This document shows positions 31,368-39,097 of a DNA stretch of 64,000 bases, piece after piece. Within the stretch, counting starts at the first letter, position 1. Each line of letters begins with the position of its first letter. The translations under genes were made by a program, and so were the position numbers. Source of the stretch: JAOPZW01 sp963835295 (GTDB taxonomy: Bacteria; Actinomycetota; Thermoleophilia; Solirubrobacterales; Solirubrobacteraceae); NCBI GenBank assembly GCA_963835295.1, contig CAWIEX010000002.1, positions 248,001 through 312,000 on the forward strand. The letters are read 5' to 3'. The notes beneath the pieces are model-generated. The model was not told the DNA's origin. It saw only the letters and a list, made by a program, of their open reading frames with translations, and searched no databases.

Positions 31368-33038
31368 CTATTCGCCCACCACCATCCAGTCGAAAAGGCC
31401 CGTGGACTGAAGCAGGACGATCACGCACATGGCCAGCAGCAAGATGAGGCTCCAGCCGAGCACGCGCCGGAAGACGTCACCCTCCTTGCCCGCGAGGCCG
31501 ACGGCGGCGGCGCCGATGGCGAGGTTCTGCGGCGAGATCATCTTCCCCAGCACGCCGCCTGACGAGTTCGCTGCGGCCATCAGGGTCGGCGACAAGTCCG
31601 CATCCTTGGCGGCGGTCACCTGCAAGGCGCCGAAGAGCGCGTTCGATGACGTATCCGAGCCGGTGATCGCCACGCCCAGCCAGCCGAGGGCCGCGGACAA
31701 GAAGGCGAAGGCGCTGCCCGCGCCGGCGAGCCACAGCCCGAGCGTGGCCGTCTGGCCCGACTGGTTCATGACGTAGGCCAGTCCGAGGACAGCCGCCACG
31801 GTGACGATCGCCCATTTGAGCTGCGTGAGCGTGGCGGCGTAGGCGCGCAGTGCGTGCCGCGGGTCAAGCCGTAGCGCGAGGGCGGTGAGCACTCCGGAGA
31901 TGAACATCAGCGTGCCGGTCGCGCCGAGCCAGTTGAAGTTGTACGTCACCGATGAGATCTGCTCGCCGTCGGGGTTGCGGATGTCCAATCCCGGCCAGTC
32001 GAACATCTGCGTGGGCTCCGCGAGCGCGTCCTTGATGAAGCCGATCTGGGCGATTGAGAGAACGGCGATGATGATCGCGTAGGGGGCGTAGGCCTCGATG
32101 ATGTCGAGGCGCGTGTCATGCGTGGCGTCGCTGCGGCGGCGCACCATCTCCTCGAACTTGGCGTCCTCCGTGGCGCCGCCGGCGATCGCGGGCCGTGGCC
32201 CGCCCCGCTCGCCGATCAGCGGCTCGGAGGGCTGCCAGACTTGCAGCAGCGCGACGACCGCGCCGGCGCTCAAGAGCGAGGCGACGACGTCGGTGAGCTC
32301 GACCGAGACATAGTTCGAGCAGACGAACTGGGCGAGCGCGAACGTGCCGCCGCATGCGACCGCCGCGGGCCAGGTTTGGCGGATGCCGCGCTTGCCATCG
32401 ACCATGCCGACGAGGATCAGCGGCACGATCAGCGCGAGCAACGGCGTCTGGCGGCCGACCATCGCGCCGAGATCGTCCTTGGGCAGCTCTGTGACGCCGG
32501 CCAGTGTGATGATCGGGATGGCGATCGCACCGAAGGCGACGGGCGCGGTGTTGGCCACCAGCGCCACACTGGCGGCCTTAATCGGCTGGAGGCCGAGCGC
32601 GAGGAGCATGACGGCGGAGATCGCCACCGGCGTGCCGAAGCCGGCCAGCGCCTCGATCAGGGCGCCGAAGCAGAACGCGATGATGACCGCCTGGATGCGC
32701 TGGTCGTCGGAGACGCTGGCGAACGAACGGCGCAGGACGTTGAAGTGGCCGCTCTCGACGGTCATGGTGTAAATCCAGATCGCGTTGATGACGATCCACA
32801 TGATCGGGAACAGCCCGAAGGCCGCCCCCTCGAGGCCGGAGTCCAGGGCCTGGCCGAGCGGCATGTCGTAGATCACGATGGCCACCAGGAGCGCCACGGA
32901 GAGGCCGATGAGCGCGGCCCACTGGGCCGCCATGCGAACGACGCCGATGAGCACGAAGAGCACGAGCAGCGGCAACGCCGCGAAGATCGAGGACAGGCCG
33001 AGCGAGTCGCTGACCGGGTCGAACACCTGGGTGTACAT
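31368..33038 (-). CDS. lctP: L-lactate permease
   Basis: 556 residues from ATG 33038, the size of LctP/LldP proteins; an in-frame extension upstream reads into remnant sequence and is rejected. AAAGGGG lies 9 nt before the ATG. About 12-14 transmembrane segments. Family blocks include GLFPIMWIVINAIWIYTMT, GFGTPVAISA, NTAPVAFGAI and the C-terminal SSGGVLGKMISPQNLAIGAAAVG. It is a lactate (or glycolate) symporter in the inner membrane that would supply LutABC and the GlcD/F-like pair; it is encoded convergently to the lut operon. Confidence 0.93.
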   Translation of the reverse strand: MYTQVFDPVSDSLGLSSIFAALPLLVLFVLIGVVRMAAQWAALIGLSVALLVAIVIYDMPLGQALDSGLEGAAFGLFPIMWIVINAIWIYTMTVESGHFNVLRRSFASVSDDQRIQAVIIAFCFGALIEALAGFGTPVAISAVMLLALGLQPIKAASVALVANTAPVAFGAIAIPIITLAGVTELPKDDLGAMVGRQTPLLALIVPLILVGMVDGKRGIRQTWPAAVACGGTFALAQFVCSNYVSVELTDVVASLLSAGAVVALLQVWQPSEPLIGERGGPRPAIAGGATEDAKFEEMVRRRSDATHDTRLDIIEAYAPYAIIIAVLSIAQIGFIKDALAEPTQMFDWPGLDIRNPDGEQISSVTYNFNWLGATGTLMFISGVLTALALRLDPRHALRAYAATLTQLKWAIVTVAAVLGLAYVMNQSGQTATLGLWLAGAGSAFAFLSAALGWLGVAITGSDTSSNALFGALQVTAAKDADLSPTLMAAANSSGGVLGKMISPQNLAIGAAAVGLAGKEGDVFRRVLGWSLILLLAMCVIVLLQSTGLFDWMVVGE

Positions 33039-33156
33039 GGACTGGCCCCTTTCTCCTCCGTTCATCACCTGACGGACCCCAAAACCAGCAGGGGAGTGCA
33101 GCAGGATGTTTGCCGCAGACCGTCCTGGTTTCCGGATGCTCTCATACGATGCGTGG

Positions 33157-33243
33157 TTGCGGATCGACCTTCTCAGCACGCGCTTCAACGACACGCTGTT
33201 CCCGCAGACCGGGCGGGTGGCGGTGGCTGGGCGCTCGGGCTGA
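33157..33243 (+). pseudogene. Truncated second copy of lutA 5' end
   Basis: Twenty-eight codons reading LRIDLLSTRFNDTLFPQTGR... then a stop. The block FNDTLFP-TGR matches the start of the intact lutA at 28137 (FNDTLFPGTGR) at both protein and DNA level. A relic of a duplication or of a second lut operon. Confidence 0.6.
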
Positions 33244-33393
33244 TTCGCCGCGCGCGCAGTGCCGTGCGGGCGTAGTGATGTTGACCGCATGCAGGTCTGA
33301 GAGAGGGAACGAGGCGAGCCGAGCCCCGCGGCAAGACCGAGCAGCAACTCTTCGATGAGCAGATCGCACGAGCGTCCGGGAAGACCGTCGTGA

Positions 33394-33719
33394 TATCTCG
33401 ACGGCCTGGGCATCCTGGCCGCGCTGGTGATGTCCACGGTCGCGCTGGTCATCAGCGCCGGCAAGAACACCACGACGGTCAGGGTCGCAGCCACACCGAC
33501 CGCGGGGCAGACTGCCGGCACCGGGCAAACCGGCGTCAGCGGGCAGGCTCCCCAGCTCACGGGCGATGCGCTTGGCGCTCAACTCTTCGTCTCGGGAAGC
33601 CCGACACCGGCGCCATCGGCTGCGGGTCGTGCAACAGATGAAAGCGCAGGTCCCAGCGGGACGATCGGCCCAACCTCGACAAGGAACTGACGTCCGATCC
33701 AGCCTCGGCGAGTCCGTGA
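33394..33719 (+). pseudogene. Decayed membrane-anchored cytochrome c gene
   Basis: First frame: YLDGLGILAALVMSTVALVIS (membrane anchor), a Thr/Gln/Gly-rich linker, then GDALGAQLFVSG. A second frame then gives GAIGCGSCNR, a haem motif whose His is now Asn, and a third frame gives PNLDKELT, a usual class I cytochrome c block. Two frameshifts and loss of the haem ligand mark it as dead. No intact 5' end is present. Confidence 0.55.
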
Positions 33720-33752
33720 CAGGCGTCGATGTAGCGCGCACAATCAGTAGAT

Positions 33753-34040
33753 ATGACGCCACATCCCGAATCCCTGAAGACCGAGGTGGGCGTCCGCGAA
33801 CTGCACGACCGCCTCAGCCGCTACGTCCAACACGTCCAGGGCGGCGCCGAGGTCGTCGTGACGATGCGTGGCCGCCGCGTCGCGCGCCTCGTCCCGGTGG
33901 ATGAACTCGACCCCCTGGCGGATCTGCGCGCCCGCGGCCCGGTTCGTGAGCCGACCACGCCTCGTCACCCGCGCGGACGGCGCGCACGGCTCAAAGCCGC
34001 CAAGCCCGTGTCCGACCTCGTCGCAGACCAACGGCGCTGA
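33753..34040 (+). CDS. Phd/YefM-family antitoxin
   Basis: 95 residues. VGVRELHDRLSRYVQHVQGGAEVVVTMRGRRVARLVPV is the Phd/YefM DNA-binding fold; the C-terminal Arg/Lys-rich part would wrap the toxin. The stop overlaps the start region of a PIN-domain toxin, the usual antitoxin-toxin order. It would repress its own promoter. It is the last intact gene of the left element and a likely stabiliser of the island. Confidence 0.85.
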   Translation: MTPHPESLKTEVGVRELHDRLSRYVQHVQGGAEVVVTMRGRRVARLVPVDELDPLADLRARGPVREPTTPRHPRGRRARLKAAKPVSDLVADQRR

Positions 34041-34461
34041 TCGTCTACTTCGACACGTCGGCGCTGATCAAGCTATCTTCGACGAATCCGGCTCCGAGCT
34101 CGCCGTGGAGCTCTGGGACCGAGCCGACCTCCTCGTCTCCAGCCAGCTCGTCTACCCCGAAGCACGCGCCGCGCTCGCCGCCGCTACTCGTGCGGGCCGC
34201 ATCGACGCTCCGACGCATGTCAGCGCGGTCGTCACGCTCGAAGATCTATACGCCGAGCTGCGGATCATCGCGATCGACGAACCACTCGCCCGCCAGGTCG
34301 GCGACCTCGCCCGCCAGCACGCGCTGCGCGGGTACGACGCCGTCCACCTCGCATCGGCGCTGAACGTCGAAGGCGACGACATGCTGCTGGCAACGTGGGA
34401 CAACGCGCTCAACGCCGCCGCGCGCGCAACCGGCCAACTCGTCGCCAACGACACCGGCTGA
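34037..34461 (+). pseudogene. PIN-domain (VapC-like) toxin, frameshifted
   Basis: The N-terminus LIVYFDTSALIKL (with the first catalytic Asp) is in one frame, and IFDESGSELAVELWDRAD...YDAVHLASAL to the end is in another. One base is missing around 34073-34075. No ATG/GTG/TTG begins the first frame; CTG 34037 overlapping the antitoxin TGA is the only candidate. The remaining PIN motifs (YPEARAAL with Glu, GYDAVHLASA with Asp, WDNALNAAA) are intact, so the break may be recent or an assembly indel. Confidence 0.7.
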
Positions 34462-34641
34462 CCGGGCGCTTAACGCAACACGAGCGCCGAGGTCACCCGC
34501 CGCAGCGGCGGCTCGTCGATTGAACACGACCTTACGCCTGCGGTCTGGGAGCCAGCGCGGAGGTGGCCAAGAAAGTCGCCAGAAAATCCAACCGGCGACG
34601 CGTGCGCACCGAAAACCGCTTGAAACCGCCGCCCGCACGAT

Positions 34642-34674
34642 TTGACCTTCGATCGTTGAGATCGAAGGTCAAAC
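34642..34674. repeat. 14-bp perfect hairpin at the right end of the left element
   Basis: TTTGACCTTCGATC, loop GTTGA, GATCGAAGGTCAAA. A homologous but imperfect hairpin occurs at 41705-41737 beside the tRNA gene. Both sit 33-36 bp from the tRNA 3' end sequence, so this is a conserved element terminus, perhaps also a terminator. From 34462 to here there is no gene. Confidence 0.65.
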
Positions 34675-34706
34675 CAGCGGAAATACCAGCGCCCATGCGG
34701 GTTTCC

Positions 34707-34759
<53 letters not shown>

Positions 34760-34771
34760 GCTGGGGCATGA

Positions 34772-34791
34772 TTTGGCTCTAGCAAGCCAAA
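34772..34791. repeat. Perfect 7-bp hairpin beside attachment copy B
   Basis: Identical 20 bases to 21407-21426. Followed by AAGTCGCCAG direct repeats (34804-34825), the last one extended as AAGTCGCCAGAAAATC, which recurs near 34570 and 41638 on the other side of the core sites: candidate arm-type recombinase sites. Confidence 0.65.
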
Positions 34792-34958
34792 TCTGACGAC
34801 TCAAGTCGCCAGCAAGTCGCCAGAAAATCGAAATCGTCGCCGAAGTTTGGAGGCGACGCGGACACTTGCTGTTCCTCGCCCGCCGTCCGGCGTCGGCGCA
34901 TCGGCGGCTCCGGCCCGGCGATCCGGTCTCGCCAAAGCGCCGTCCGCTCGCCCGGTGG

Positions 34959-35843
34959 TCAGTCACCCCGCCACCGAGTCGTGCGCGCGTCCCAGGTCGT
35001 CAACTCTCCGCTGATGTCACCGATCAGGGTGTCGACGAACTCGCTGACGTCGGCGAGCAGGTCGGCCCACAGCTCCGGCGCAGGGCGCTGGTAGGCGAGG
35101 CGCCTGAGCATCGCTGAGTAGGGCACCTGGCGATCGGGCATGTTCGCCAACGCCTCCGCAAGCGGGACCACGTCGTGACGTCGATGCGCGGCAACATCGT
35201 CGATCGCAGCCCGCAGGGTTCGCGCCGAGATGTTGAGCGACCGGCTCAGGACCCAGACGTCGGCGAAGTCGCGGTCGCGTGTGTTGAGCTCGCGGCGGCT
35301 CATCATCGTCGCGATCTTCTCCGCAAGCGTCAGCTCAGGCGCGTACGAGCCGAGCCGGATGGTGCCGGTGCCGAGCAGTTCGGGCAACTCGATCACGACG
35401 GGACGGTGCGGGTCGCCGAACGAGAAGTCGAGCGTCGTTGTGACCCTTGCCGTCGACAGGAGTGCCTCGAGTTTGACGCGGACGCCGTGGTACTCGGCGC
35501 TCTCGCGCATGAGCTCGGTTCTGATCGTCTTCGCGTCGAAGGCCAGCCCATCGTCGAGCGCGACGGCAACGATCTCTCGCACGGCGGTCGCGATCGCGGC
35601 TTCGTCGTTGGCCACGCCGACGGTCGCAAGGTCGGCGTCCTTCGTCATTCGACGCGCCGAGGTCGCGGCCATGAGCATGCCGCCCTTGAGCGTCATGTTG
35701 GCGGCGTACGGGGAAGCGGCGAGTCGGCGCAGGAAGCCCTCCACGGCGTACACGACCAGCAGCGCGCCGGTGTTGCCGCCGTAGTCGTTTCCCGCGAGCG
35801 CCTGCAGCGCGCGATAGACCTCTCGCCCGCGCTGTTCGCTCAC
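34959..35843 (-). CDS. AbiEii/AbiGii-family nucleotidyltransferase toxin
   Basis: 294 residues. Nucleotidyltransferase core LKGGMLMAATSARRMTKDADL (Gly-Gly, then Asp-x-Asp type metal site KDAD) near residues 53-73, followed by LTLAEKIATMMSRRELNTRDRDFADVW, the conserved AbiEii motif with catalytic Lys/Asp. Family toxins modify tRNA or other targets and abort phage infection; the cognate antitoxin AbiEi represses the operon (type IV system). Overlaps abiEi by 4 nt. Confidence 0.9.
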   Translation of the reverse strand: MSEQRGREVYRALQALAGNDYGGNTGALLVVYAVEGFLRRLAASPYAANMTLKGGMLMAATSARRMTKDADLATVGVANDEAAIATAVREIVAVALDDGLAFDAKTIRTELMRESAEYHGVRVKLEALLSTARVTTTLDFSFGDPHRPVVIELPELLGTGTIRLGSYAPELTLAEKIATMMSRRELNTRDRDFADVWVLSRSLNISARTLRAAIDDVAAHRRHDVVPLAEALANMPDRQVPYSAMLRRLAYQRPAPELWADLLADVSEFVDTLIGDISGELTTWDARTTRWRGD

Positions 35844-36451
35844 GCGAGGATCACCTCAAGCGCCCTAGTCATTTGCGATGCGCCACCGAGTTGGCGGGCG
35901 AGCTCGGTTAGTCGCAATGGTGCGGCGTCGGCGCGACGGATATACCGCTGCAGCGCCGCAAGCGCCACATCGCGACCCGCGATGCGCTGCAGGCGCATCG
36001 CGTCGACGACGCATCGCTCCGCGGAGTAGATCCAGAACGCCTCGCCGGCGTCCGTGTGCTGTTGCAGCCGGTCAAGCGCGAACGTGGCGGCGGCGAAACG
36101 ATGCAGTCTCGTTGCCGGCGTGTCGATCGTCGGCCAGTGCGCACCACGCGCGACGGCGAGGTCGATGGCTTGGGGGAGCTCATCCGAAAGGTCCCAGTAG
36201 GAGAGCCCGGAGTTCAGGCAGATCGTCGCTTGCGGCGCTCGCGCGGCAAGCGCCGCGAACTCGCTGTACATCGCAGGGCCGCTGTCGGCAGGCTGCATGA
36301 CCCCGCGGGAGATCGTCAGCAGCAGACCCTCGTCGCGAAGGCGATAGAGGATGTGCCGGGGGATGCCCGCATCCCCCGCATCCCGGACGCGGAACGGCTG
36401 ATTGCCGAAGTGCTCCTTGATCTGTTTCAGGGGTTCCGAAGCCACCAACAA
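35840..36451 (-). CDS. AbiEi-family antitoxin/transcriptional repressor
   Basis: 203 residues from TTG 36451 (a GTG at 36445 is an alternative). N-terminal winged HTH (FRVRDAGDAGIPRHILYRLRDEGLLLTISRGVM), then the AbiEi C-terminal domain (TICLNSGLSYWDLSD ... ALQRYIRRADAAPLRLTELARQL). It would neutralise the toxin and bind inverted repeats at its promoter; a matching repeat overlaps its start. Confidence 0.88.
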   Translation of the reverse strand: MLVASEPLKQIKEHFGNQPFRVRDAGDAGIPRHILYRLRDEGLLLTISRGVMQPADSGPAMYSEFAALAARAPQATICLNSGLSYWDLSDELPQAIDLAVARGAHWPTIDTPATRLHRFAAATFALDRLQQHTDAGEAFWIYSAERCVVDAMRLQRIAGRDVALAALQRYIRRADAAPLRLTELARQLGGASQMTRALEVILA

Positions 36452-36481
36452 ATCCTAACCACATTTGCTGTTGGTGGTCAG
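36442..36481 (-). promoter_or_regulatory. AbiE promoter inside a 9-bp inverted repeat
   Basis: Inverted repeat CCACCAACA (36442-36450) / TGTTGGTGG (36469-36477). Minus-strand promoter CTGACC (36481-36476), 18-bp spacer, TAGGAT (36457-36452). One arm touches the -35, the other the start codon. AbiEi proteins are known to bind such repeats and repress. Confidence 0.6.
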
Positions 36482-36545
36482 TTTTTGTCGTGTTAGGTCG
36501 CGAGCAGGGCCTTCAACGTCGGCGAAGCCGACGCCGCCGGAGCAG

Positions 36546-37077
36546 TCATGTCTCGTCGGATGCGAGAGCGCACTCTGCGTCGGTCAGTTCGATGCCCGCG
36601 TCGCGGAGCAACTCGACGACGCGATCCGCGGTGTCGTCAGGGAAGTCGGGTGCCCAGGAGACCAGCAGGTCGTCGTCGCGGATGTGACGCTCGGCGGACT
36701 TGAGCGCCTGGAGAATCCCGAGCCCGAGACCGCGCGCGGCCTCGATGAGGCCGAGACTCGCCCGCCGGCTGATGTCCTCGAGCCACGGCTCGACGGCCCC
36801 TTCGAGCAGCGACCAGGCCGCTTCGGTCGGTTCGACATATCCCATACCGCGTTCGCCCAACGTTGGCGGCGAGGTCTTCTTGGTCGAGCGCGAGCAGCGC
36901 CGCGAGGACGGCATTCGCGACGTCGTCGGTCTCAACCCGCGCCAGCCGCGAGCGCGCCGCACGTTCGGCGCGGTCTTCGAGTTCGTGGTCAGCGGCGACG
37001 AGCTCATCGAAGATGCCGGCCCTTTCGGCCTCGCTCGACAGCGCCAAGGCCGAGGGGGTCGCCCCCGGGGCGCTCAT
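36546..37077 (-). pseudogene. Uncharacterised protein, frameshifted, third gene of DUF6398 operon
   Basis: Begins with ATG 37077 overlapping the previous stop: MSAPGATPSALALSSEAERAGIFDELVAADHELEDR ... LDQEDLAAN. At about 36855 the frame shifts (one extra base would do) and continues GERGMGYVEPTEAAWSLLEGAVEPWLEDISRRASLGL to DAECALASDET. No family recognised; helical and acidic. A hairpin CGTCGGC-GAA-GCCGACG (36517-36533) lies just downstream. Confidence 0.5.
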
Positions 37078-37385
37078 CGTCCCTGCCACCGGCGGTACGC
37101 GGCGACGACGACCCCGAGCTCGCTTCCGGGCGCGAACGTCAGGTCGGCCAGTGCGACCTCGTGCTTGGCGCCGTCACGCAGCACCCGCGCGGTCAATCCA
37201 GTACGGGCGTCGGGTCCGCACCCGACGCTGATCAGCTCAACCGCGGCGCCGGCGATCGCCGCGCGCTCCCCGCGGACGAGCGCTTCCTCCGCGCCGACGA
37301 GGAACCCTCCGAGTTGCTCCTCGTCACCGTAGGCGTCGACGGTCAGCTCCTCGATCAGCCAGTCCAGCTCGGCCGTGGTGGTCAT
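37074..37385 (-). CDS. Uncharacterised 103-residue protein
   Basis: Starts MTTTAELDWLIEELTVDAYGDEEQLGGFLVGAEEAL and continues with a beta-rich region (GLTARVLRDGAKHEVALADLTFAPGSELGVVVAAYRRW). ATGA overlaps on both sides tie it to the DUF6398 gene and to the frameshifted gene. I do not recognise the family; it appears cytoplasmic and soluble. Confidence 0.6.
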   Translation of the reverse strand: MTTTAELDWLIEELTVDAYGDEEQLGGFLVGAEEALVRGERAAIAGAAVELISVGCGPDARTGLTARVLRDGAKHEVALADLTFAPGSELGVVVAAYRRWQGR

Positions 37386-37900
37386 GCGGTACGCAGTGCA
37401 TCGAGGTCGGGGATCAGGCCGCGCCGCAGAGCTTCGTCCTGCAGATCGGGAGGCAGGGTGCGGGCGTCGACGATGATGCCGCCCGCGAGTTCGACCAGCC
37501 ACGCCACCGGATGCTGCTCGATCATCGCCACCCGCGTCAGATCGGGCTCGAAGATCCCGATGTCAAGCAGCCGGTTGATGATCACGGCCTTGTTGGCCAT
37601 CGTGGTCTGCATGACGCCCAGCGCCTCGGCGAGTTGCTTGGCCGTCATGTGCGGTGTCTGCGTTCGGTCGAACAGGAAGTTGACCTGGCCGGCGGCGTAG
37701 ATCGCGCCCGCCGCCCAGATCCTCGCGTCACCACGCACGATCGGGGAGGGCCGCTTGCCCGCCAGCCGCGCCACGAGCCTTCTCGTGATGAGGCCGTACT
37801 CCTCGTCGAGGTGCTCCCGGCACGCAGCGTCGGTGATATCGATGATCTGCTGCGCCCGATCACGCAGCCCGGCGGGGATCCGCAGGTCGTCGGAGGGCAT
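37382..37900 (-). CDS. DUF6398-type protein
   Basis: 172 residues: RIPAGLRDRAQQIIDITDAACREHLDEEYGLITRRLVARLAGKRPSPIVRGDARIWAAGAIYAAGQVNFLFD and TAKQLAEALGVMQTTMANKAVIINRLL. I recall this sequence type as DUF6398; the second block looks like a helix-turn-helix. Function unknown. First gene of a three-gene operon in the defence element. Confidence 0.65.
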   Translation of the reverse strand: MPSDDLRIPAGLRDRAQQIIDITDAACREHLDEEYGLITRRLVARLAGKRPSPIVRGDARIWAAGAIYAAGQVNFLFDRTQTPHMTAKQLAEALGVMQTTMANKAVIINRLLDIGIFEPDLTRVAMIEQHPVAWLVELAGGIIVDARTLPPDLQDEALRRGLIPDLDALRTA

Positions 37901-37980
37901 GGCGGAAATGCTCGCGCGCGCACCGGACGCACACCAGCGAAGCCGGCCGGCGCTACGCGAGCCCGAGCGTCAGCTGCTCG

Positions 37981-38836
37981 CGAGGCGGCTGCTGAGGCGG
38001 ACGGAGCCGCTGCAGGACCCTCACGGACCTCGATCGCGCCGCGCTGCAGGCAGCCCTCGGCCCACCCCTCGCGCCCGACCAACGACGCCACAAGGAAGAC
38101 GTGCCGACCCTGCTCCAACGCTATCCGCGCCTGCATGCGTGCACCTGACGGCGCGCCGGCTTCGATGACAACCGACCCCAAGCTGATGCCCGCCATGACC
38201 TCGTTGCGCATCGGGAACGTGGAGCGCGTTGGCAGCGCATCGCCAGAACTGCGAGATGACCGCCCCCGACTCGGCGATCCGATCTGCCAGCGCGTTCTCC
38301 CTCGGGTAGGTACAAAGGATGCCCGTCCCGACTACGGCGATCGTGCGACCGCCCGCGCTGAGCGTGGCGGTGTGCGCCTCGGTGTCGATGCCTTTGGCCA
38401 GGCCCGAGACCACGGTGACGCCACCGGCCACAAGTTGCTCACCGAGTCTCCGTGCGCGCGAGCGACCCTGGTCGGTGGCGTCGCGCGTGCCGATGACCGC
38501 AACCGAGCAGGAGTCCTCGCCGCGCAACTCGCCGCGGTAGAACAGAAACGGACGCGGGCTACGAAGCACCCGCAGGTTCGCGGGATACTCACCGTCGAGC
38601 ACGGTCACCAACCGCGCTCCGACGTTCGCCTCCGCCGCGCCAACCGCCTCGCGCGCACGCTCCACATGCCGATCGAGGGCCGGCAACCCCCGCGCGAGAG
38701 TGCGCCGAGTCGCCTCACCGGCTCGCGTCCGCTCGGCGATCTCGCCCTCAAGCAGACGTGGCAGCGCGCCGGCGCGAAGCGCTTCGCGGGCGATCACGCT
38801 GCCGCTGACGCCCTCGATCGAGCACAGCGCGAGCAG
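37981..38836 (-). pseudogene. DprA/Smf-like DNA-processing protein, frameshifted
   Basis: First frame: LLALCSIEGVSGSVIAREAL ... SVAVIGTRDATDQGRSRARRLGEQLVAGGVTVVSGLAKGIDTEAHTATL ... GAVISQFW, the Rossmann-like DprA core. At about 38242 the frame shifts; then DALPTRSTFPMRNEVMAGIS LGSVVIEAG and GRHVFLVASL complete the fold. No normal start codon precedes the first frame and the 3' end is blurred. DprA loads RecA on incoming ssDNA; stand-alone copies occur in defence islands. Confidence 0.65.
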
Positions 38837-39097
38837 TCAGAGGTTGACGTCGCCGCCGAGATCGAGCGCGGCGTCGCGGTTGCCGTCGGCCGCCGTCAGG
38901 AATGGTGAACGGCGCGCTGCCGATATCCGCTCGTCTGGGCGCTCGGACTCCATCGGCGTCAACGCTAATCTCCTTCACGGACGCCCCGGACACGCCGCTG
39001 TCTCCGCTCATGGAGGCAAGCGCCCGGGGCTTTGTCGTTCCTGGACACCGACGCTGCCCAATCGCGTGCGGTCCGGGCGCTCCGCAACGATGCCAAC

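Noticed and set aside
31368..33560. Lactate permease with a 174-residue N-terminal extension
   Set aside because: Family length, the Shine-Dalgarno and the hydrophobic N-terminus all fit ATG 33038; the extension crosses antisense remnants.
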